Shown: positions 1-7,395 of the stretch, piece by piece
Layout of the letters: each line of letters begins with the position of its first letter
How positions within the stretch are numbered: position 1 is the first letter of the stretch
Assembly: GCA_003023245.1 (NCBI GenBank)
Contig: PXTR01000017.1
Span: forward strand, 1-14,498
Reading direction: 5' to 3'
Length of the DNA: 14,498 nt
From: Bacteroidetes bacterium QS_8_68_15
GTDB taxonomy: Bacteria > Bacteroidota > Rhodothermia > Rhodothermales > Salinibacteraceae
Notes under the pieces: model-generated
Told to the model about the DNA's origin: nothing
What the model saw: only the letters and a program-made list of their open reading frames with translations
Database searches by the model: none
Translations under genes and position numbers: made by a program

Positions 1-1
1 G

Positions 2-220
<219 letters not shown>

Positions 221-226
<6 letters not shown>

Positions 227-377
227 CTCGTGATTCGTGACTCGTGATGCGTGAGGCTGCCGGTCAGCGGTCGTTGAAAACGAATGCGAGCGCCGGCGCT
301 TTCTGAATTGGTATTGCCGGTAATGCCGGAGCGCAGCCCCCTCGGCCGGGCGTCAGTCACGCAACACGCATCACACG
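221..377. repeat. Intergenic element E1: CGTGA heptad arms in inverted orientation
   Basis: Five consecutive 7-base units of the form NCGTGAN run from 221 to 255; the first one contains the proA stop codon. About 100 bases later, three units in the opposite orientation (NCACGCA/TCACACG type) run from 357 to 377, about 40 bases before the thrA start. The arms are imperfectly complementary and could pair across the gap. The spacer holds a palindromic AGCGCCGGCGCT. The same architecture with the same core word recurs after thrA (2923-3082). The role is unknown: an intercistronic RNA hairpin or a dispersed selfish repeat are both possible. Confidence 0.75.
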
Positions 378-417
378 CCCCGGTCTGCTAAAGACCTCTT
401 CAACCAAAACCTCCTCG

Positions 418-2922
418 ATGCAACCCCAAACGCACGTAGACAAGTTCGGCGGCACGTCCGTCGCCACGCCCGAGCGCATCCGCCGCGCCGCCGAGCTGGT
501 GCAGCCAGGCGCCGACTCCTCCGAAGACGCGCGCCGCGTGGTCGTCGTCTCCGCGCTGGGCGGTGTAACCGACGAGCTGCTCGCCCTGATCGACGCGGCG
601 CTGGAGCGCACCGGCGACCACGACGACCGGCTCGACGCCCTGCGCCGGCGCCACCTCGACGCCGCCGAGGCGCTGGCGGCCGGCGGCGACCGCGACGCGC
701 TCACCGACGCCCTCGACGCCCGCTTCGACGAGCTGGCCGAACTGATCGACGGCGTCTCGCTGCTGCGCGAGTGCACCGCTCGCACGCGCGACGCCGTCAC
801 CAGCACCGGCGAGCGCGCCTCGGCCCTGCTCGTGGCCGCCGCCTTTCGCGCCGCCGGAAGCGACGCGCAGGCCCTCGACGCTGCCCGCGGCGACCTGGTT
901 CGCACCGACGACGCCTTCGGCGAAGCCAACGTGCAGTTCGACGCCACCGAGCGCCTCATCCACGAGCGCTTCGAGGCGCTGCCGGACGAGCAGGTCGCTG
1001 TCGTGACCGGCTTCATCGGAACCACCGAGCGCGACGTGGTGACGACGCTGGGCCGCTCCGGCAGTGACTACACGGCCACGCTCCTCGCCGCCGCGCTGCG
1101 GGCCGAGCAGGTCACGATCTGGACAGACGTGGACGGGGTGCTTTCCTCCGACCCCGGCCTGGTGCCCGAGGCCGCTCCGCTGGAGCAGATCAGCTACCGC
1201 GAGGCGGCCGAAATGGCCTACTTCGGCGCGCAGGTGCTCCACCCGCGCACCATGCAGCCGCTTCAGGAGCGCGACATCCCGCTGCGCATCAAAAACACGC
1301 TGCGCCCCGAGCGGGCCGGCACGCTCATCTCCAGCGCCATCACGCGCGTCGAGGGCCACGTCAAGGCCATCACCACCGTGCGCAGCGTGGCGCTCGTCAT
1401 GCTTGAAGGCGCCGGCATGATCGGCACGCCCGGCATCTCCGCCCGCGCCTTCAGCGCGCTGGCCGAGCGCCGCATCAACGTGCTGATGATCTCACAGGCG
1501 TCGAGCGAGCAAAACATCTGCATCGCCGTGTCGGAGGCGGACGCCAAGGCCGCGACCGACGCGCTCGAAGAAGCGTTCGCGCCGGAGCGAGCGCGCGGGG
1601 ACGTGAGCCGCATCTTCGCCCAAAAGGACTGCGCCATCGTCTCGGCGGTGGGCGAGGAGATGCGCCGGCGCCCCGGGCTGGCCGGGCGCATGTTCTCCAC
1701 GATGGGCCGCAGCGGCGTCAACGTGCTGGCTATCGCGCAGGGGGCTTCCGAGACCAACATCTCCGCGGTGGTGCGCGACGGGGAGACGCAGCAGGCCGTG
1801 CGCGCCCTCCACGAAGCCTTCGCCCTGGCCCGCACCCGCGCGCACGTCTTCCTGATCGGCACCGGGGTGGTGGGAGAGAAATTCCTGGAACTGGGGGCCG
1901 AGCAGGCGTCGGTGCTGTTGGACGAAATGAGCCTGAATCTCCAGCTCGTCGGCCTGGCCAACACCTCGCAGATGGTGTGGGACGCCGAGGGCATTCCCTT
2001 CGACGGCGCCCTGGAACGCCTGGCCGAGGAGGACCGCTCGACCGACCTGGAGGTCATCCTGGAGCGCCTGGCCGAAAGCCGCCTCGACCGCCTGATCGTC
2101 GTCGACGCGACCGCCTCGGACACTGTCGCGCGCCATTACCCGGATCTCCTCGATGAGCGCGTGGCCGTCATCACGCCCAACAAGCGCGCCAACACGCAGA
2201 GCCACGACTTTTACCGCCGCCTCCAGCGCGCCTCACACCGGCGGCGCGTGCCCTACCTCTACGAAACGACCGTCGGCGCCGGGCTGCCGATCCTCTCCAC
2301 GCTGCGCGGCCTCCTCGACAGCGGCGACCGCATCGACCGCATCGAGGGCGTCTTCAGCGGCACGCTGGCGTATCTCTTCGACGCGCTCGCCGCGGGCCGC
2401 GCCTTCTCCGAGGCCCTACGCGAAGCCCGCAACCAGGGCTTCACCGAGCCGGACCCGCGCGACGACCTGGGCGGCGAAGACGTGGCGCGCAAGCTGCTGA
2501 TTCTGGCCCGCGAGATCGGCATGCCGCTCGAACGCGACGACCTGACCGTCGAGTCGCTCGTCCCGCCTGAACTGATGGAAGGCTCGGTCGAGCGCTTCAT
2601 GGAGCGCATTGGCGAGGTAGACGCTGACTGGCAGGAGCGCGTCACCGAGGCAGAGCGTGAAGACGAGCGCCTCCAGTACGTCGGCCGCATCACGCTGGAC
2701 AGCGCCACCGGCACGCCGCGCGGAGAGGCCAGCGTGCGCGTGCGCTCCGTCGGCCCCGAGTCGCCGTTCGCCCGCCTGCGCGGAACCGACAACATGGTCG
2801 TCTACACCACGGCTCGTTACCAAGAAAACCCGCTCGTCATTCAGGGGCCCGGCGCCGGCCCGGACGTGACGGCTGCCGGCATTCTTTCGGACGTGGTGGA
2901 GGCAGCGCAGCGGGTGTCGTAA
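418..2922 (+). CDS. thrA: Bifunctional aspartokinase / homoserine dehydrogenase
   Basis: This 834-residue protein catalyses the first and third steps of the aspartate pathway: phosphorylation of aspartate, and NAD(P)H reduction of aspartate semialdehyde to homoserine. The length is close to E. coli ThrA (820). The kinase part (about 1-310) has KFGGTSV at 9-15 and the nucleotide-site segment GRSGSDYTA at 212-220. Two ACT regulatory units follow (about 322-390 and 403-470), so feedback control by threonine is likely by family. The dehydrogenase part begins with the dinucleotide-binding GTGVVGE at 481-487, then TPNKRANT (586-593), the substrate-site region TTVGAGLP (617-624) and EPDPRDDL-GGEDVARKLLIL, whose Asp688 and Lys692 match the catalytic pair known from homoserine dehydrogenases. 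The ATG at 418 is chosen because KFGGTS follows at the usual distance. No domain is missing and no frameshift is seen. It heads a thrA-thrB-thrC order that is now interrupted by an insertion sequence. Confidence 0.97.
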   Translation: MQPQTHVDKFGGTSVATPERIRRAAELVQPGADSSEDARRVVVVSALGGVTDELLALIDAALERTGDHDDRLDALRRRHLDAAEALAAGGDRDALTDALDARFDELAELIDGVSLLRECTARTRDAVTSTGERASALLVAAAFRAAGSDAQALDAARGDLVRTDDAFGEANVQFDATERLIHERFEALPDEQVAVVTGFIGTTERDVVTTLGRSGSDYTATLLAAALRAEQVTIWTDVDGVLSSDPGLVPEAAPLEQISYREAAEMAYFGAQVLHPRTMQPLQERDIPLRIKNTLRPERAGTLISSAITRVEGHVKAITTVRSVALVMLEGAGMIGTPGISARAFSALAERRINVLMISQASSEQNICIAVSEADAKAATDALEEAFAPERARGDVSRIFAQKDCAIVSAVGEEMRRRPGLAGRMFSTMGRSGVNVLAIAQGASETNISAVVRDGETQQAVRALHEAFALARTRAHVFLIGTGVVGEKFLELGAEQASVLLDEMSLNLQLVGLANTSQMVWDAEGIPFDGALERLAEEDRSTDLEVILERLAESRLDRLIVVDATASDTVARHYPDLLDERVAVITPNKRANTQSHDFYRRLQRASHRRRVPYLYETTVGAGLPILSTLRGLLDSGDRIDRIEGVFSGTLAYLFDALAAGRAFSEALREARNQGFTEPDPRDDLGGEDVARKLLILAREIGMPLERDDLTVESLVPPELMEGSVERFMERIGEVDADWQERVTEAEREDERLQYVGRITLDSATGTPRGEASVRVRSVGPESPFARLRGTDNMVVYTTARYQENPLVIQGPGAGPDVTAAGILSDVVEAAQRVS

Positions 2923-3082
2923 TGCGTGAAACGTGTTGCGTGAAACGTGATGCGTGAGGCAGCCATTCCGGTTCGCTCGCGCTGGAATGCTACCGGCGAT
3001 GCCGTTCGGAACGCATTAACGCTCGAATGCTCGCTCCGCGCCCGTAAACGGGCAACCTCACGAATCACGCATTACGCATCAC
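2923..3082. repeat. Intergenic element E2: CGTGA heptad arms in inverted orientation
   Basis: Immediately after the thrA stop, five 7-base units alternating TGCGTGA and AACGTGN run from 2923 to 2957. Three reverse-orientation units (TCACGAA, TCACGCA, TTACGCA) run from 3058 to 3078. The segment 2937-2959 is complementary to about 3057-3079 with four mismatches in 23. The spacer includes a second small inverted repeat, CATTCC/GGAATG. E2 has the same arm count (five and three), core word and overall length as E1 on the other side of thrA, but the spacers are not obviously alike. The IS1-type element inserted 14 bases beyond its right end. Confidence 0.75.
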
Positions 3083-3088
3083 CCCCTT

Positions 3089-3096
3089 CTCTTCCC
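3089..3096. repeat. Target-site duplication, left copy (CTCTTCCC)
   Basis: The 8 bases CTCTTCCC directly before the GGTAGTGG end of the insertion sequence are repeated exactly directly after its other end. Eight to ten bases is the usual range for IS1-family insertions. The perfect match fixes the element's borders and points to insertion without later rearrangement of the ends. Confidence 0.9.
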
Positions 3097-3120
3097 GGTA
3101 GTGGTTAATCGCTTGTCGAT
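3097..3120. repeat. IS1-family terminal inverted repeat, right end
   Basis: The sequence starts GGTAGTGGTTAA and ends in TTGTCGAT. It matches the other terminus (3887-3910, read on the minus strand) in the outer GGTNGTGGT and the inner TGTCGAT, with a few mismatches and one single-base length difference between them. The true insB stop codon (3105-3107, minus strand) lies inside it. Confidence 0.85.
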
Positions 3121-3577
3121 ACAGACTGGTTGTACTCGTGGATGAACCACTTCGTGACCCACCGATGATACGCGTCGGACTTCGAGAAGGCCAGTCGCCC
3201 CGAGTCCGAAGCGCGCCAAGCGCCGTGAGAATGTGGCAGTTCCAGCGCTCAAGGCGCGAGGTCTCACCGCTACCTTTCTCGGTCGACTGGTGCGTCTCGT
3301 CAGGAAAGACTTTTTGGTAGGCGGCCCAGAAGTCCGAGAAGCTCTGGCAACTCCGGTAGCTTCCGGGAATGCGTTCGAAGAGCTTTTGGCAACTGTCTTC
3401 GCTCCGGTCGCCGAGAAAAAACGCCACGACTTGGCGCGTGCGCCTGCATAGCGCCACCCACAACCACCGCTTGTTCGCTTTCTTTTGCACAAACGACCAC
3501 ATCTCGTCCAACTCGATCACGTCGTCTTCTTCGGCAGTCTGGAGCGTTTCGGTCAAGGGCGCTTCTGCTTTTTTTTC
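3105..3577 (-). pseudogene. insB: IS1-family transposase catalytic part (InsB), frameshifted
   Basis: This is the DDE catalytic half of the IS1-type transposase, reached by a -1 frameshift from insA. Reading from 3577 down, the frame gives VIELDEMWSFV, WLWVALCRRTRQVV, FFLGDRSEDSCQKL, SFSDFWAAYQKVFP and ERWNC. These carry the expected acidic residues: Asp in ELDEMW, Asp in SDFW and Glu in ERWN. After ERWNC, near 3233-3238, the reading moves to a second frame (RRLARF), and between about 3190 and 3213 it moves to a third, which continues FSKSDAYHRWVTKWFIHEYNQS and stops at 3105-3107 inside the inverted repeat. Two single-base insertions explain both shifts. Without correction the first frame runs out of the element into host DNA and ends at 3065. 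Inactivation or sequencing error cannot be separated here. Confidence 0.85.
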
Positions 3578-3831
3578 AGCCACGCGGACACCGTCTGTCG
3601 GGCCACCCCGAAGATGCGCCTCAAACCTCGGAGGCTCGTGCCCTCCCGGTAAGCGCGCAGAATGCGCTCTTTTTGCCTTTCGGTGTAGTCGGTCCGTTTC
3701 GGACTGAGCACGCGGCTCTTGCCGCATTCTCGGCACAGGTAGCGCTGCGACCCCGAAGAGGTCTTGCCATCTTTGACGAGACGTTCGCTGTCGCAGTTAG
3801 GGCATGTGGCCGCCTTGACCGTCAAAAGCAT
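3553..3831 (-). CDS. insA: IS1-family InsA, zinc-finger/HTH DNA-binding protein
   Basis: This protein of about 92 residues is the DNA-binding N-terminal part of the IS1-type transposase and, by family, a repressor of transposition when made alone. It has CPNC and CREC pairs forming a zinc-binding knuckle around residues 10-38, a YLCRECGKSR segment, and a helix-turn-helix region with RAYREGTSLRGLRRIFGVARQTVSAWLKKK at its end. The ATG at 3831 is preferred because it leaves nine residues before CPNC, as in IS1 InsA; an in-frame GTG lies 12 bases upstream (3843). The gene ends at 3553 shortly after the slippery A run that leads into insB. The reading frame is intact. Confidence 0.9.
   Translation of the reverse strand: MLLTVKAATCPNCDSERLVKDGKTSSGSQRYLCRECGKSRVLSPKRTDYTERQKERILRAYREGTSLRGLRRIFGVARQTVSAWLKKKQKRP
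3568..3576 (-). promoter_or_regulatory. Programmed -1 frameshift site (A8G) joining insA to insB
   Basis: On the minus strand the insA codons AAA AAA AAG form the slippery run A AAA AAG. Slipping back one base moves the ribosome from the insA frame (stop at 3553) into the frame that encodes AEAPLTETLQTAEEDDVIELDEMW, the start of the catalytic domain. The IS1 family is known to make its InsAB transposase this way at an A-rich heptamer. The position, just before the insA stop, fits exactly. Confidence 0.88.
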
Positions 3832-3886
3832 AGCTGGAATCACGTGTCGATGAAAGCGGACGGAGACGCCCTCTGCAACTCACAAA

Positions 3887-3910
3887 GATCGACACAAGTT
3901 TACCACCACC
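3887..3910. repeat. IS1-family terminal inverted repeat, left end
   Basis: Read on the minus strand it begins GGTGGTGGTAAA and ends TGTCGATC, pairing with the right end at 3097-3120. It lies upstream of insA and, as in other IS1 members, would be expected to contain or overlap the insA promoter. No clear promoter boxes were recognised. Confidence 0.85.
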
Positions 3911-3918
3911 CTCTTCCC
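3911..3918. repeat. Target-site duplication, right copy (CTCTTCCC)
   Basis: This is an exact repeat of 3089-3096, directly abutting the IS1-type terminus. It leaves 24 bases before the thrB start codon, so the element inserted into the thrB leader rather than the gene. Confidence 0.9.
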
Positions 3919-4208
3919 CTCCCTACAACGATCCAGAACAGCGTGAACGCCCCCTCCGAGATCGCCCCTCCGACCGAAGCTCCCGCGGCGACCGCCTTTG
4001 CTCCGGCGTCGCTTTCGAACCTCGGCCCCGGCTTCGACACGCTGGGGCTGGCGCTGGATGGGATCGGCGACACCGTCGAGGCGTGGCGCACCGACGAGCC
4101 GGGCGTCCACGTCGCGCCGGCGGACGACCCGAACGCGCCGTCGATTCCGCTCGACCCGACGCAGAACACGGCCGCGGTCGCGGCGGCGCACGTGCTCCAC
4201 GAAGCGCG

Positions 4209-4307
4209 GCGCGCTCACTCCTCCTCACCGGTGCTGGACGGCGGGGGGATGGCGCTGCGCATCGAGAAAGGCATTCCCATCGGCTCGGGGATCGGCGGGT
4301 CGGCGGC
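4209..4307 (+). repeat. 99-bp direct repeat, source copy inside thrB
   Basis: The segment covers the codons leading into and including the GSGIGGSAA phosphate-binding loop of homoserine kinase, so it is in its natural place. It is identical base for base to 4765-4863, 556 bases downstream. The apparent deletion and frame change in thrB begin at its right edge. Confidence 0.95.
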
Positions 4308-4764
4308 GGGGCGGGCGCGGCGAATCGGCTGCTGGGGACGCCGTTCGAAAAAGAGGCGCTCGCCGAAGCGGTGCTGGCCGGCGAAGAAATCGCCTCCGGC
4401 AGTCGCCACGGCGACAACGCGCTACCGGCGCTCTTCGGAGGGCTGATGCTCGTCTCGCCGGAGAACCCGAGCGTCTACCGTCGCCTCACGCTGCCCGCGC
4501 CGCTGCCGGTGGCCCTCGTGGTGCCGGAGCTCTCCATCTTGACCAACGACGCGCGCGCGACGCTGCCCGAGCGCGTGGCCCGCGCTGATGCCACCGCCAC
4601 CGCGGCCGCGCTGGCGTTCATGATCGACGCCTTCTGCTGCGGCGACTACGACACCGTCGGCGAGCACATGATGAGCGACCGCATCGTGGAGCCGGCGCGC
4701 GCGCGGTTGGTGCCGTGCTACGAGGCGGTGCGCCGCGCCGCGATGGAAGCCGGCGCCCTCGGCT

Positions 4765-4863
4765 GCGCGCTCACTCCTCCTCACCGGTGCTGGACGGCGG
4801 GGGGATGGCGCTGCGCATCGAGAAAGGCATTCCCATCGGCTCGGGGATCGGCGGGTCGGCGGC
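4765..4863 (+). repeat. 99-bp direct repeat, misplaced copy in the 3' part of thrB
   Basis: This copy replaces the region expected to encode the C-terminal glycine-rich motif. It is out of frame with the thrB reading that enters it, although it happens to leave that frame open. Its left border follows GGCT and both copies begin GCGCGCTCAC, which could also have been the native continuation (GALGCALT), so a short shared sequence may have guided the join. Confidence 0.95.
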
Positions 4864-4972
4864 AGGCGGCGCGCTTCGTCACCCGCACCGACGAAGCAGG
4901 AATGGAGGGGCGGTGAGGGCAGACGGAGGCGTCTTTGTCTCGGATGCTTTGCCGCGTTTCGGACACATTGAC

Positions 4973-4999
4973 CGCCCTTCTCATCTTCCCGAAAGGGCG
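4973..4999. terminator. Possible stem-loop between thrB and thrC
   Basis: CGCCCTT at 4973-4979 pairs with AAGGGCG at 4993-4999 around a 13-base loop. There is no T run after it, so it is more likely a small mRNA hairpin than a strong terminator. The 124-base thrB-thrC gap holds little else apart from a weak TTCAACC-type tract just before thrC. Confidence 0.3.
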
Positions 5000-5040
5000 C
5001 GGCCTGAACAACTTTGCAACCTTCAACCTGCCCCCCCGTC

Positions 5041-6342
5041 TTGCCTCACTTCACCAGCACCCGCGGCGACGCGGCGTCCGTCTCTTTCGAAGACGCGCTC
5101 CTGCGTGGCCTCGCCCCCGACGGCGGCCTGTTCGTGCCCGAGACGATTCCGTCCCTGGCCCCGGCGGGCGAGGAAGACGACTCGTTTCCCGAACGGAGCG
5201 CGCGCGTGCTCACCCCCTGGCTCGCCGACGAAATCGCGTCCGAAGCGCTGCGCGCGATCACGGCCGACGCGCTCGACTTTCCCGTTCCGCTCGTGCCGCT
5301 CGCAGAGGGCCGCGACAGCGGGCTCGGCAGCGTGCACGTGCTGGAACTCTTCCACGGGCCGACGCTCTCGTTCAAGGACGTTGGCGCGCGTGTGATGGCG
5401 CGGTGCATGGCACATTTCATGAAAGGACGTAACGACAAGCTCACCATCCTGGTCGCTACCAGCGGCGACACCGGCAGCGCTGTAGCCGACGGCTTTGCCG
5501 GGCAGCCCGGCGTCGAGGTCGTGCTGCTCTTTCCCGAAGGCCAGGTCAGCCCCGTGCAGGAGCGGCAGCTCGTCGCGCAGCGCCCCGGCGTGCAGGCGCT
5601 GGCGGTGGACGGCCCCTTCGACGATTGCCAGCGTCTCGTCAAGGAGGCGTTTCAGGACGAGGAACTGTCTTCGGCGCTGCTGCTCTCCTCGGCCAACTCG
5701 ATCAACGTGGGGCGCCTGCTTCCGCAGATGCTCTACTACGTCTGGGCCGCCGAGCAATTCGACGAGGAGGTGCTCTTCTGCGTCCCCAGCGGCAACCTCG
5801 GCAACCTCACCGCCGGCGTCCTGGCCGCGCGCAGCGGGCTGCCGGTGCGCCGCTTTCTCGCCGCGCACAACACCAACGACTTCTTCCCGCGTTTCCTCGA
5901 AGGCGGACCAAACGAGTTTGCCGAGTCGGAGCGCACCCTTTCCAACGCGATGGACGTGGGCGCGCCGAGCAACTTCGAGCGGCTGCACGGGCTGCTTTCC
6001 GAAGAGGAGCTGCGCGCGACGATCTGGGGCGCCAGCGTGTCGGACGAGGCGACGCTGCAAGCCATGCGGCGCGTCTACGACGCCACCGGCTACGTCGCCG
6101 ACCCGCACACTGCCGTGGGCCTCGAGGCGGTGCGCCGCTACCGTCGAGCGACCGGGGGCGAAAAGACGCCCGCTGTGGTGCTCTCGACGGCGCACCCGGC
6201 CAAGTTTCCGGCCGTCGTGGAAGACGCCCTCGGCTTCGAGCCGGACGCCCCGGATCGCCTCGCCGCGCTCTGGGGGGAGGACCCCTACTCCGAGCCGCTC
6301 GCCCCGACGCTGGAGGCGCTTCGGGGAAAGCTGCTGCCGTGA
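5041..6342 (+). CDS. thrC: Threonine synthase
   Basis: The enzyme converts O-phosphohomoserine to threonine using pyridoxal phosphate, and is the last step of the pathway. With the TTG at 5041 as start, the protein has 433 residues (E. coli ThrC 428) and begins MPHFTSTRG..FEDALLRGLAPDGGLFVPE, in line with the family's N-terminus. The cofactor lysine is Lys112 in HGPTLSFKD, followed by ATSGDTGSAVADGF (phosphate cradle), SANSINVGRLLPQ and CVPSGNLGNLTAG, all in family order. A longer frame from another TTG at 5014 would add nine residues that are encoded by the intergenic TTCAACC repeat, so it is not favoured. The gene itself is intact, but its substrate depends on the disrupted thrB unless another homoserine kinase exists. 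Confidence 0.95.
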   Translation: MPHFTSTRGDAASVSFEDALLRGLAPDGGLFVPETIPSLAPAGEEDDSFPERSARVLTPWLADEIASEALRAITADALDFPVPLVPLAEGRDSGLGSVHVLELFHGPTLSFKDVGARVMARCMAHFMKGRNDKLTILVATSGDTGSAVADGFAGQPGVEVVLLFPEGQVSPVQERQLVAQRPGVQALAVDGPFDDCQRLVKEAFQDEELSSALLLSSANSINVGRLLPQMLYYVWAAEQFDEEVLFCVPSGNLGNLTAGVLAARSGLPVRRFLAAHNTNDFFPRFLEGGPNEFAESERTLSNAMDVGAPSNFERLHGLLSEEELRATIWGASVSDEATLQAMRRVYDATGYVADPHTAVGLEAVRRYRRATGGEKTPAVVLSTAHPAKFPAVVEDALGFEPDAPDRLAALWGEDPYSEPLAPTLEALRGKLLP

Positions 6343-6389
6343 GGTGTGATGCGCCTCCGACGAGCCGCGAACGGCGTTTGCAGAAGCCC

Positions 6390-6500
6390 CTTTTCCGTTA
6401 CGTAAAAGTCGCATTTGGGCGAAATGAAATTTTCACATTCTCGTTTAGCGTGACATTCGTATTCGCGCGTGCTGTCCGTTAGGGTTTGAAGCATCGAGAC
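6390..6500 (+). promoter_or_regulatory. A+T-rich leader, candidate promoter region of the lipoprotein gene
   Basis: The 186-base gap after thrC contains a stretch clearly richer in A and T than its surroundings (for example TTACGTAAAAG near 6398 and GAAATGAAATTTTCAC near 6420). A TTAGGGTTTG near 6479 loosely resembles the Bacteroidota -7 box TANNTTTG but has one extra base. This is a suggestion by composition only; no box pair is convincing. Confidence 0.3.
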
Positions 6501-6528
6501 GACTTTTTGCCCAACGGTCCCCGTTCCC

Positions 6529-7332
6529 ATGCCTACGCTCTCTTCCGTCCTTCGCCGCGCCGCCCTCGCCGCGTTGATCCTTCCCGCGCTCGCGCTTGCG
6601 GCCTGTACCGAGCAGCAGCAAGAGCAAACCGAGCAGCAGCCGGCCCAGCAGCAGCCGGCCCAGCAGCAGGAGGCCCAGCAGCAGGCCGGCGAGGAGAGGC
6701 GCCAGTTCCGCGCCGAGGCCGAATCCCAGCTCAACGACCTGGACAACCAGATCAGCGACCTTGAGCAGCAGGTGGAGCAGGCCGGCCAAGAAGGCCAGCA
6801 GGAGCTTCAGGGCACCGTGCAGGAGCTGCGCCAGGAGCGCGACCAGCTCCAGAGCGAGATGTCACAGCTGGAGGGGGCCTCCGAGTCGGAGTTTCAGGAC
6901 ATGCGCTCCGACATGTCGCAGCGCCTCAACGACCTTCAGATGCGCACCGAGCAGGCAGAGATCAACGCCATGCAAAGCAAGCAGGAGGTGCAGCAGTACG
7001 CGCAGACGCGCATGCAGGAGATCGACCGCAAGATGGAGTCGCTCGAACAGAACATGCAGAACGCCGGCGACGACGTCCGCACCGAGTACCAGTCGCAGAT
7101 GGAGGACCTGAAGCAGGAGCGTCAGGAGCTCGACCAGCAGATGCAGAAGCTGGAAAACGCTTCTGACCAAGAGTTTCAGGACATACAGTCCGAGTTCGCC
7201 AGCGCCCTCGCGGGGGTGGGCCAGAGCCTGCGCCAGGTGTCCAACGACGTGGAAAGCGCCCTCCAGAGCGCCGGGCAGGAGCTCCAAGAGGAAGCCCAGG
7301 AGGTGCAGCAACCGGGGGAGCAAGAAGGATGA
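6529..7332 (+). CDS. Gln-rich coiled-coil lipoprotein, hypothetical
   Basis: A 267-residue protein with a lipoprotein signal: basic RR at 9-10, a hydrophobic segment about 11-25 and a lipobox ALAAC with the cysteine at 26. It should be exported, lipidated and membrane-anchored. Directly after the cysteine comes a low-complexity QQPAQQQ-type tether (about 28-53). From about 57 to 262 the chain is almost free of prolines and full of Gln, Glu, Leu and Asp, with long runs predicted to be helical coiled coil. Residues 90-133 and 184-227 are an internal duplication 94 residues apart (LRQERDQL / LKQERQEL and GASESEFQDM / NASDQEFQDI). I do not recognise a named family; a periplasmic spacer or envelope-associated coiled-coil protein is the simplest reading. 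It ends convergent to acuI, sharing a terminator-like inverted repeat. Confidence 0.85.
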   Translation: MPTLSSVLRRAALAALILPALALAACTEQQQEQTEQQPAQQQPAQQQEAQQQAGEERRQFRAEAESQLNDLDNQISDLEQQVEQAGQEGQQELQGTVQELRQERDQLQSEMSQLEGASESEFQDMRSDMSQRLNDLQMRTEQAEINAMQSKQEVQQYAQTRMQEIDRKMESLEQNMQNAGDDVRTEYQSQMEDLKQERQELDQQMQKLENASDQEFQDIQSEFASALAGVGQSLRQVSNDVESALQSAGQELQEEAQEVQQPGEQEG

Positions 7333-7340
7333 GTCTGTAG

Positions 7341-7395
7341 GTTTGTAGGTGGGGACGTGTAGAGGAGATAACATCGAACGTCCCCACCTACAAAC
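7341..7395. terminator. Perfect 18-bp inverted repeat between convergent genes
   Basis: Bases 7341-7358 (starting GTTTGTAGG, ending GGGGACGT) are exactly complementary to 7378-7395, with a 19-base loop. It fills most of the 71 bases between the stop codons of the lipoprotein gene and the acuI-type gene, the usual place for a bidirectional terminator. There is no clear T run on either side. Both arms have the roughly 7-base pattern (TGTAGGT-like words) seen in other gaps of this window, and the pattern extends to both stop codons. Confidence 0.7.

Larger units (their letters stand above)
3097..3910 (-). mobile_element. IS1-family insertion sequence, 814 bp, between thrA and thrB
   Basis: The element is bounded by imperfect inverted repeats (GGTAGTGGTTAA at 3097, the complement of GGTGGTGGTAAA at 3910) and an exact 8-bp direct repeat, CTCTTCCC, on both sides. 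It carries an insA-type and an insB-type reading frame on the minus strand, joined by an eight-A slippery run, which is the IS1-family layout (IS1 itself is 768 bp). The ends are intact, but insB has two frame changes near its 3' end, so this copy is probably unable to make a normal transposase unless those are sequencing errors. Removing it joins the E2 right arm to the thrB start region, so it entered a formerly continuous thrA-thrB gap. It is transcribed against the thr genes and may reduce thrB-thrC expression. Confidence 0.93.
3943..4916 (+). pseudogene. thrB: Homoserine kinase, disrupted by a frame change and an internal duplication
   Basis: Homoserine kinase is a GHMP-family enzyme that makes O-phosphohomoserine for ThrC. 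From the GTG at 3943 the frame reads through the conserved N-terminus (FAPASLSNLGPGFDTLGLALDG) and ATP-loop motif (GIPIGSGIGGSAAG). Just after that motif, at about 4308-4322, the homology moves to another frame, which continues AANRLLGTPFEKEAL, SGSRHGDNALPALFGG, AFMIDAFCCGDYDTVGEHM and AMEAGALGC. Compared with the family about 10-13 bases seem to be missing at the junction. After GALGC, where the third GHMP motif (glycine-rich, near the C-terminus) should stand, there is instead a 99-bp exact copy of bases 4209-4307 in the wrong frame. The genuine-looking tail RFVTRTDEAGMEGR then ends at 4914-4916. A working enzyme cannot be read from this sequence. Confidence 0.88.

Noticed and set aside
3065..3736. 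A single long insB frame ending outside the element at 3065
   Set aside because: Its last residues are coded by the inverted repeat and host DNA. The conserved transposase C-terminus is in another frame and stops inside the inverted repeat at 3105.
4715..5395. An open frame containing a second GSGIGGSAAG loop, suggesting a second kinase gene
   Set aside because: The loop comes only from the 99-bp repeat; the rest is a shadow of thrB and thrC in another frame with no kinase features.
5023..6414. A 463-codon open frame on the minus strand across thrC
   Set aside because: It is fully antisense to a clear threonine synthase and contains no recognisable domain. Long antisense frames are expected in DNA this rich in G and C.
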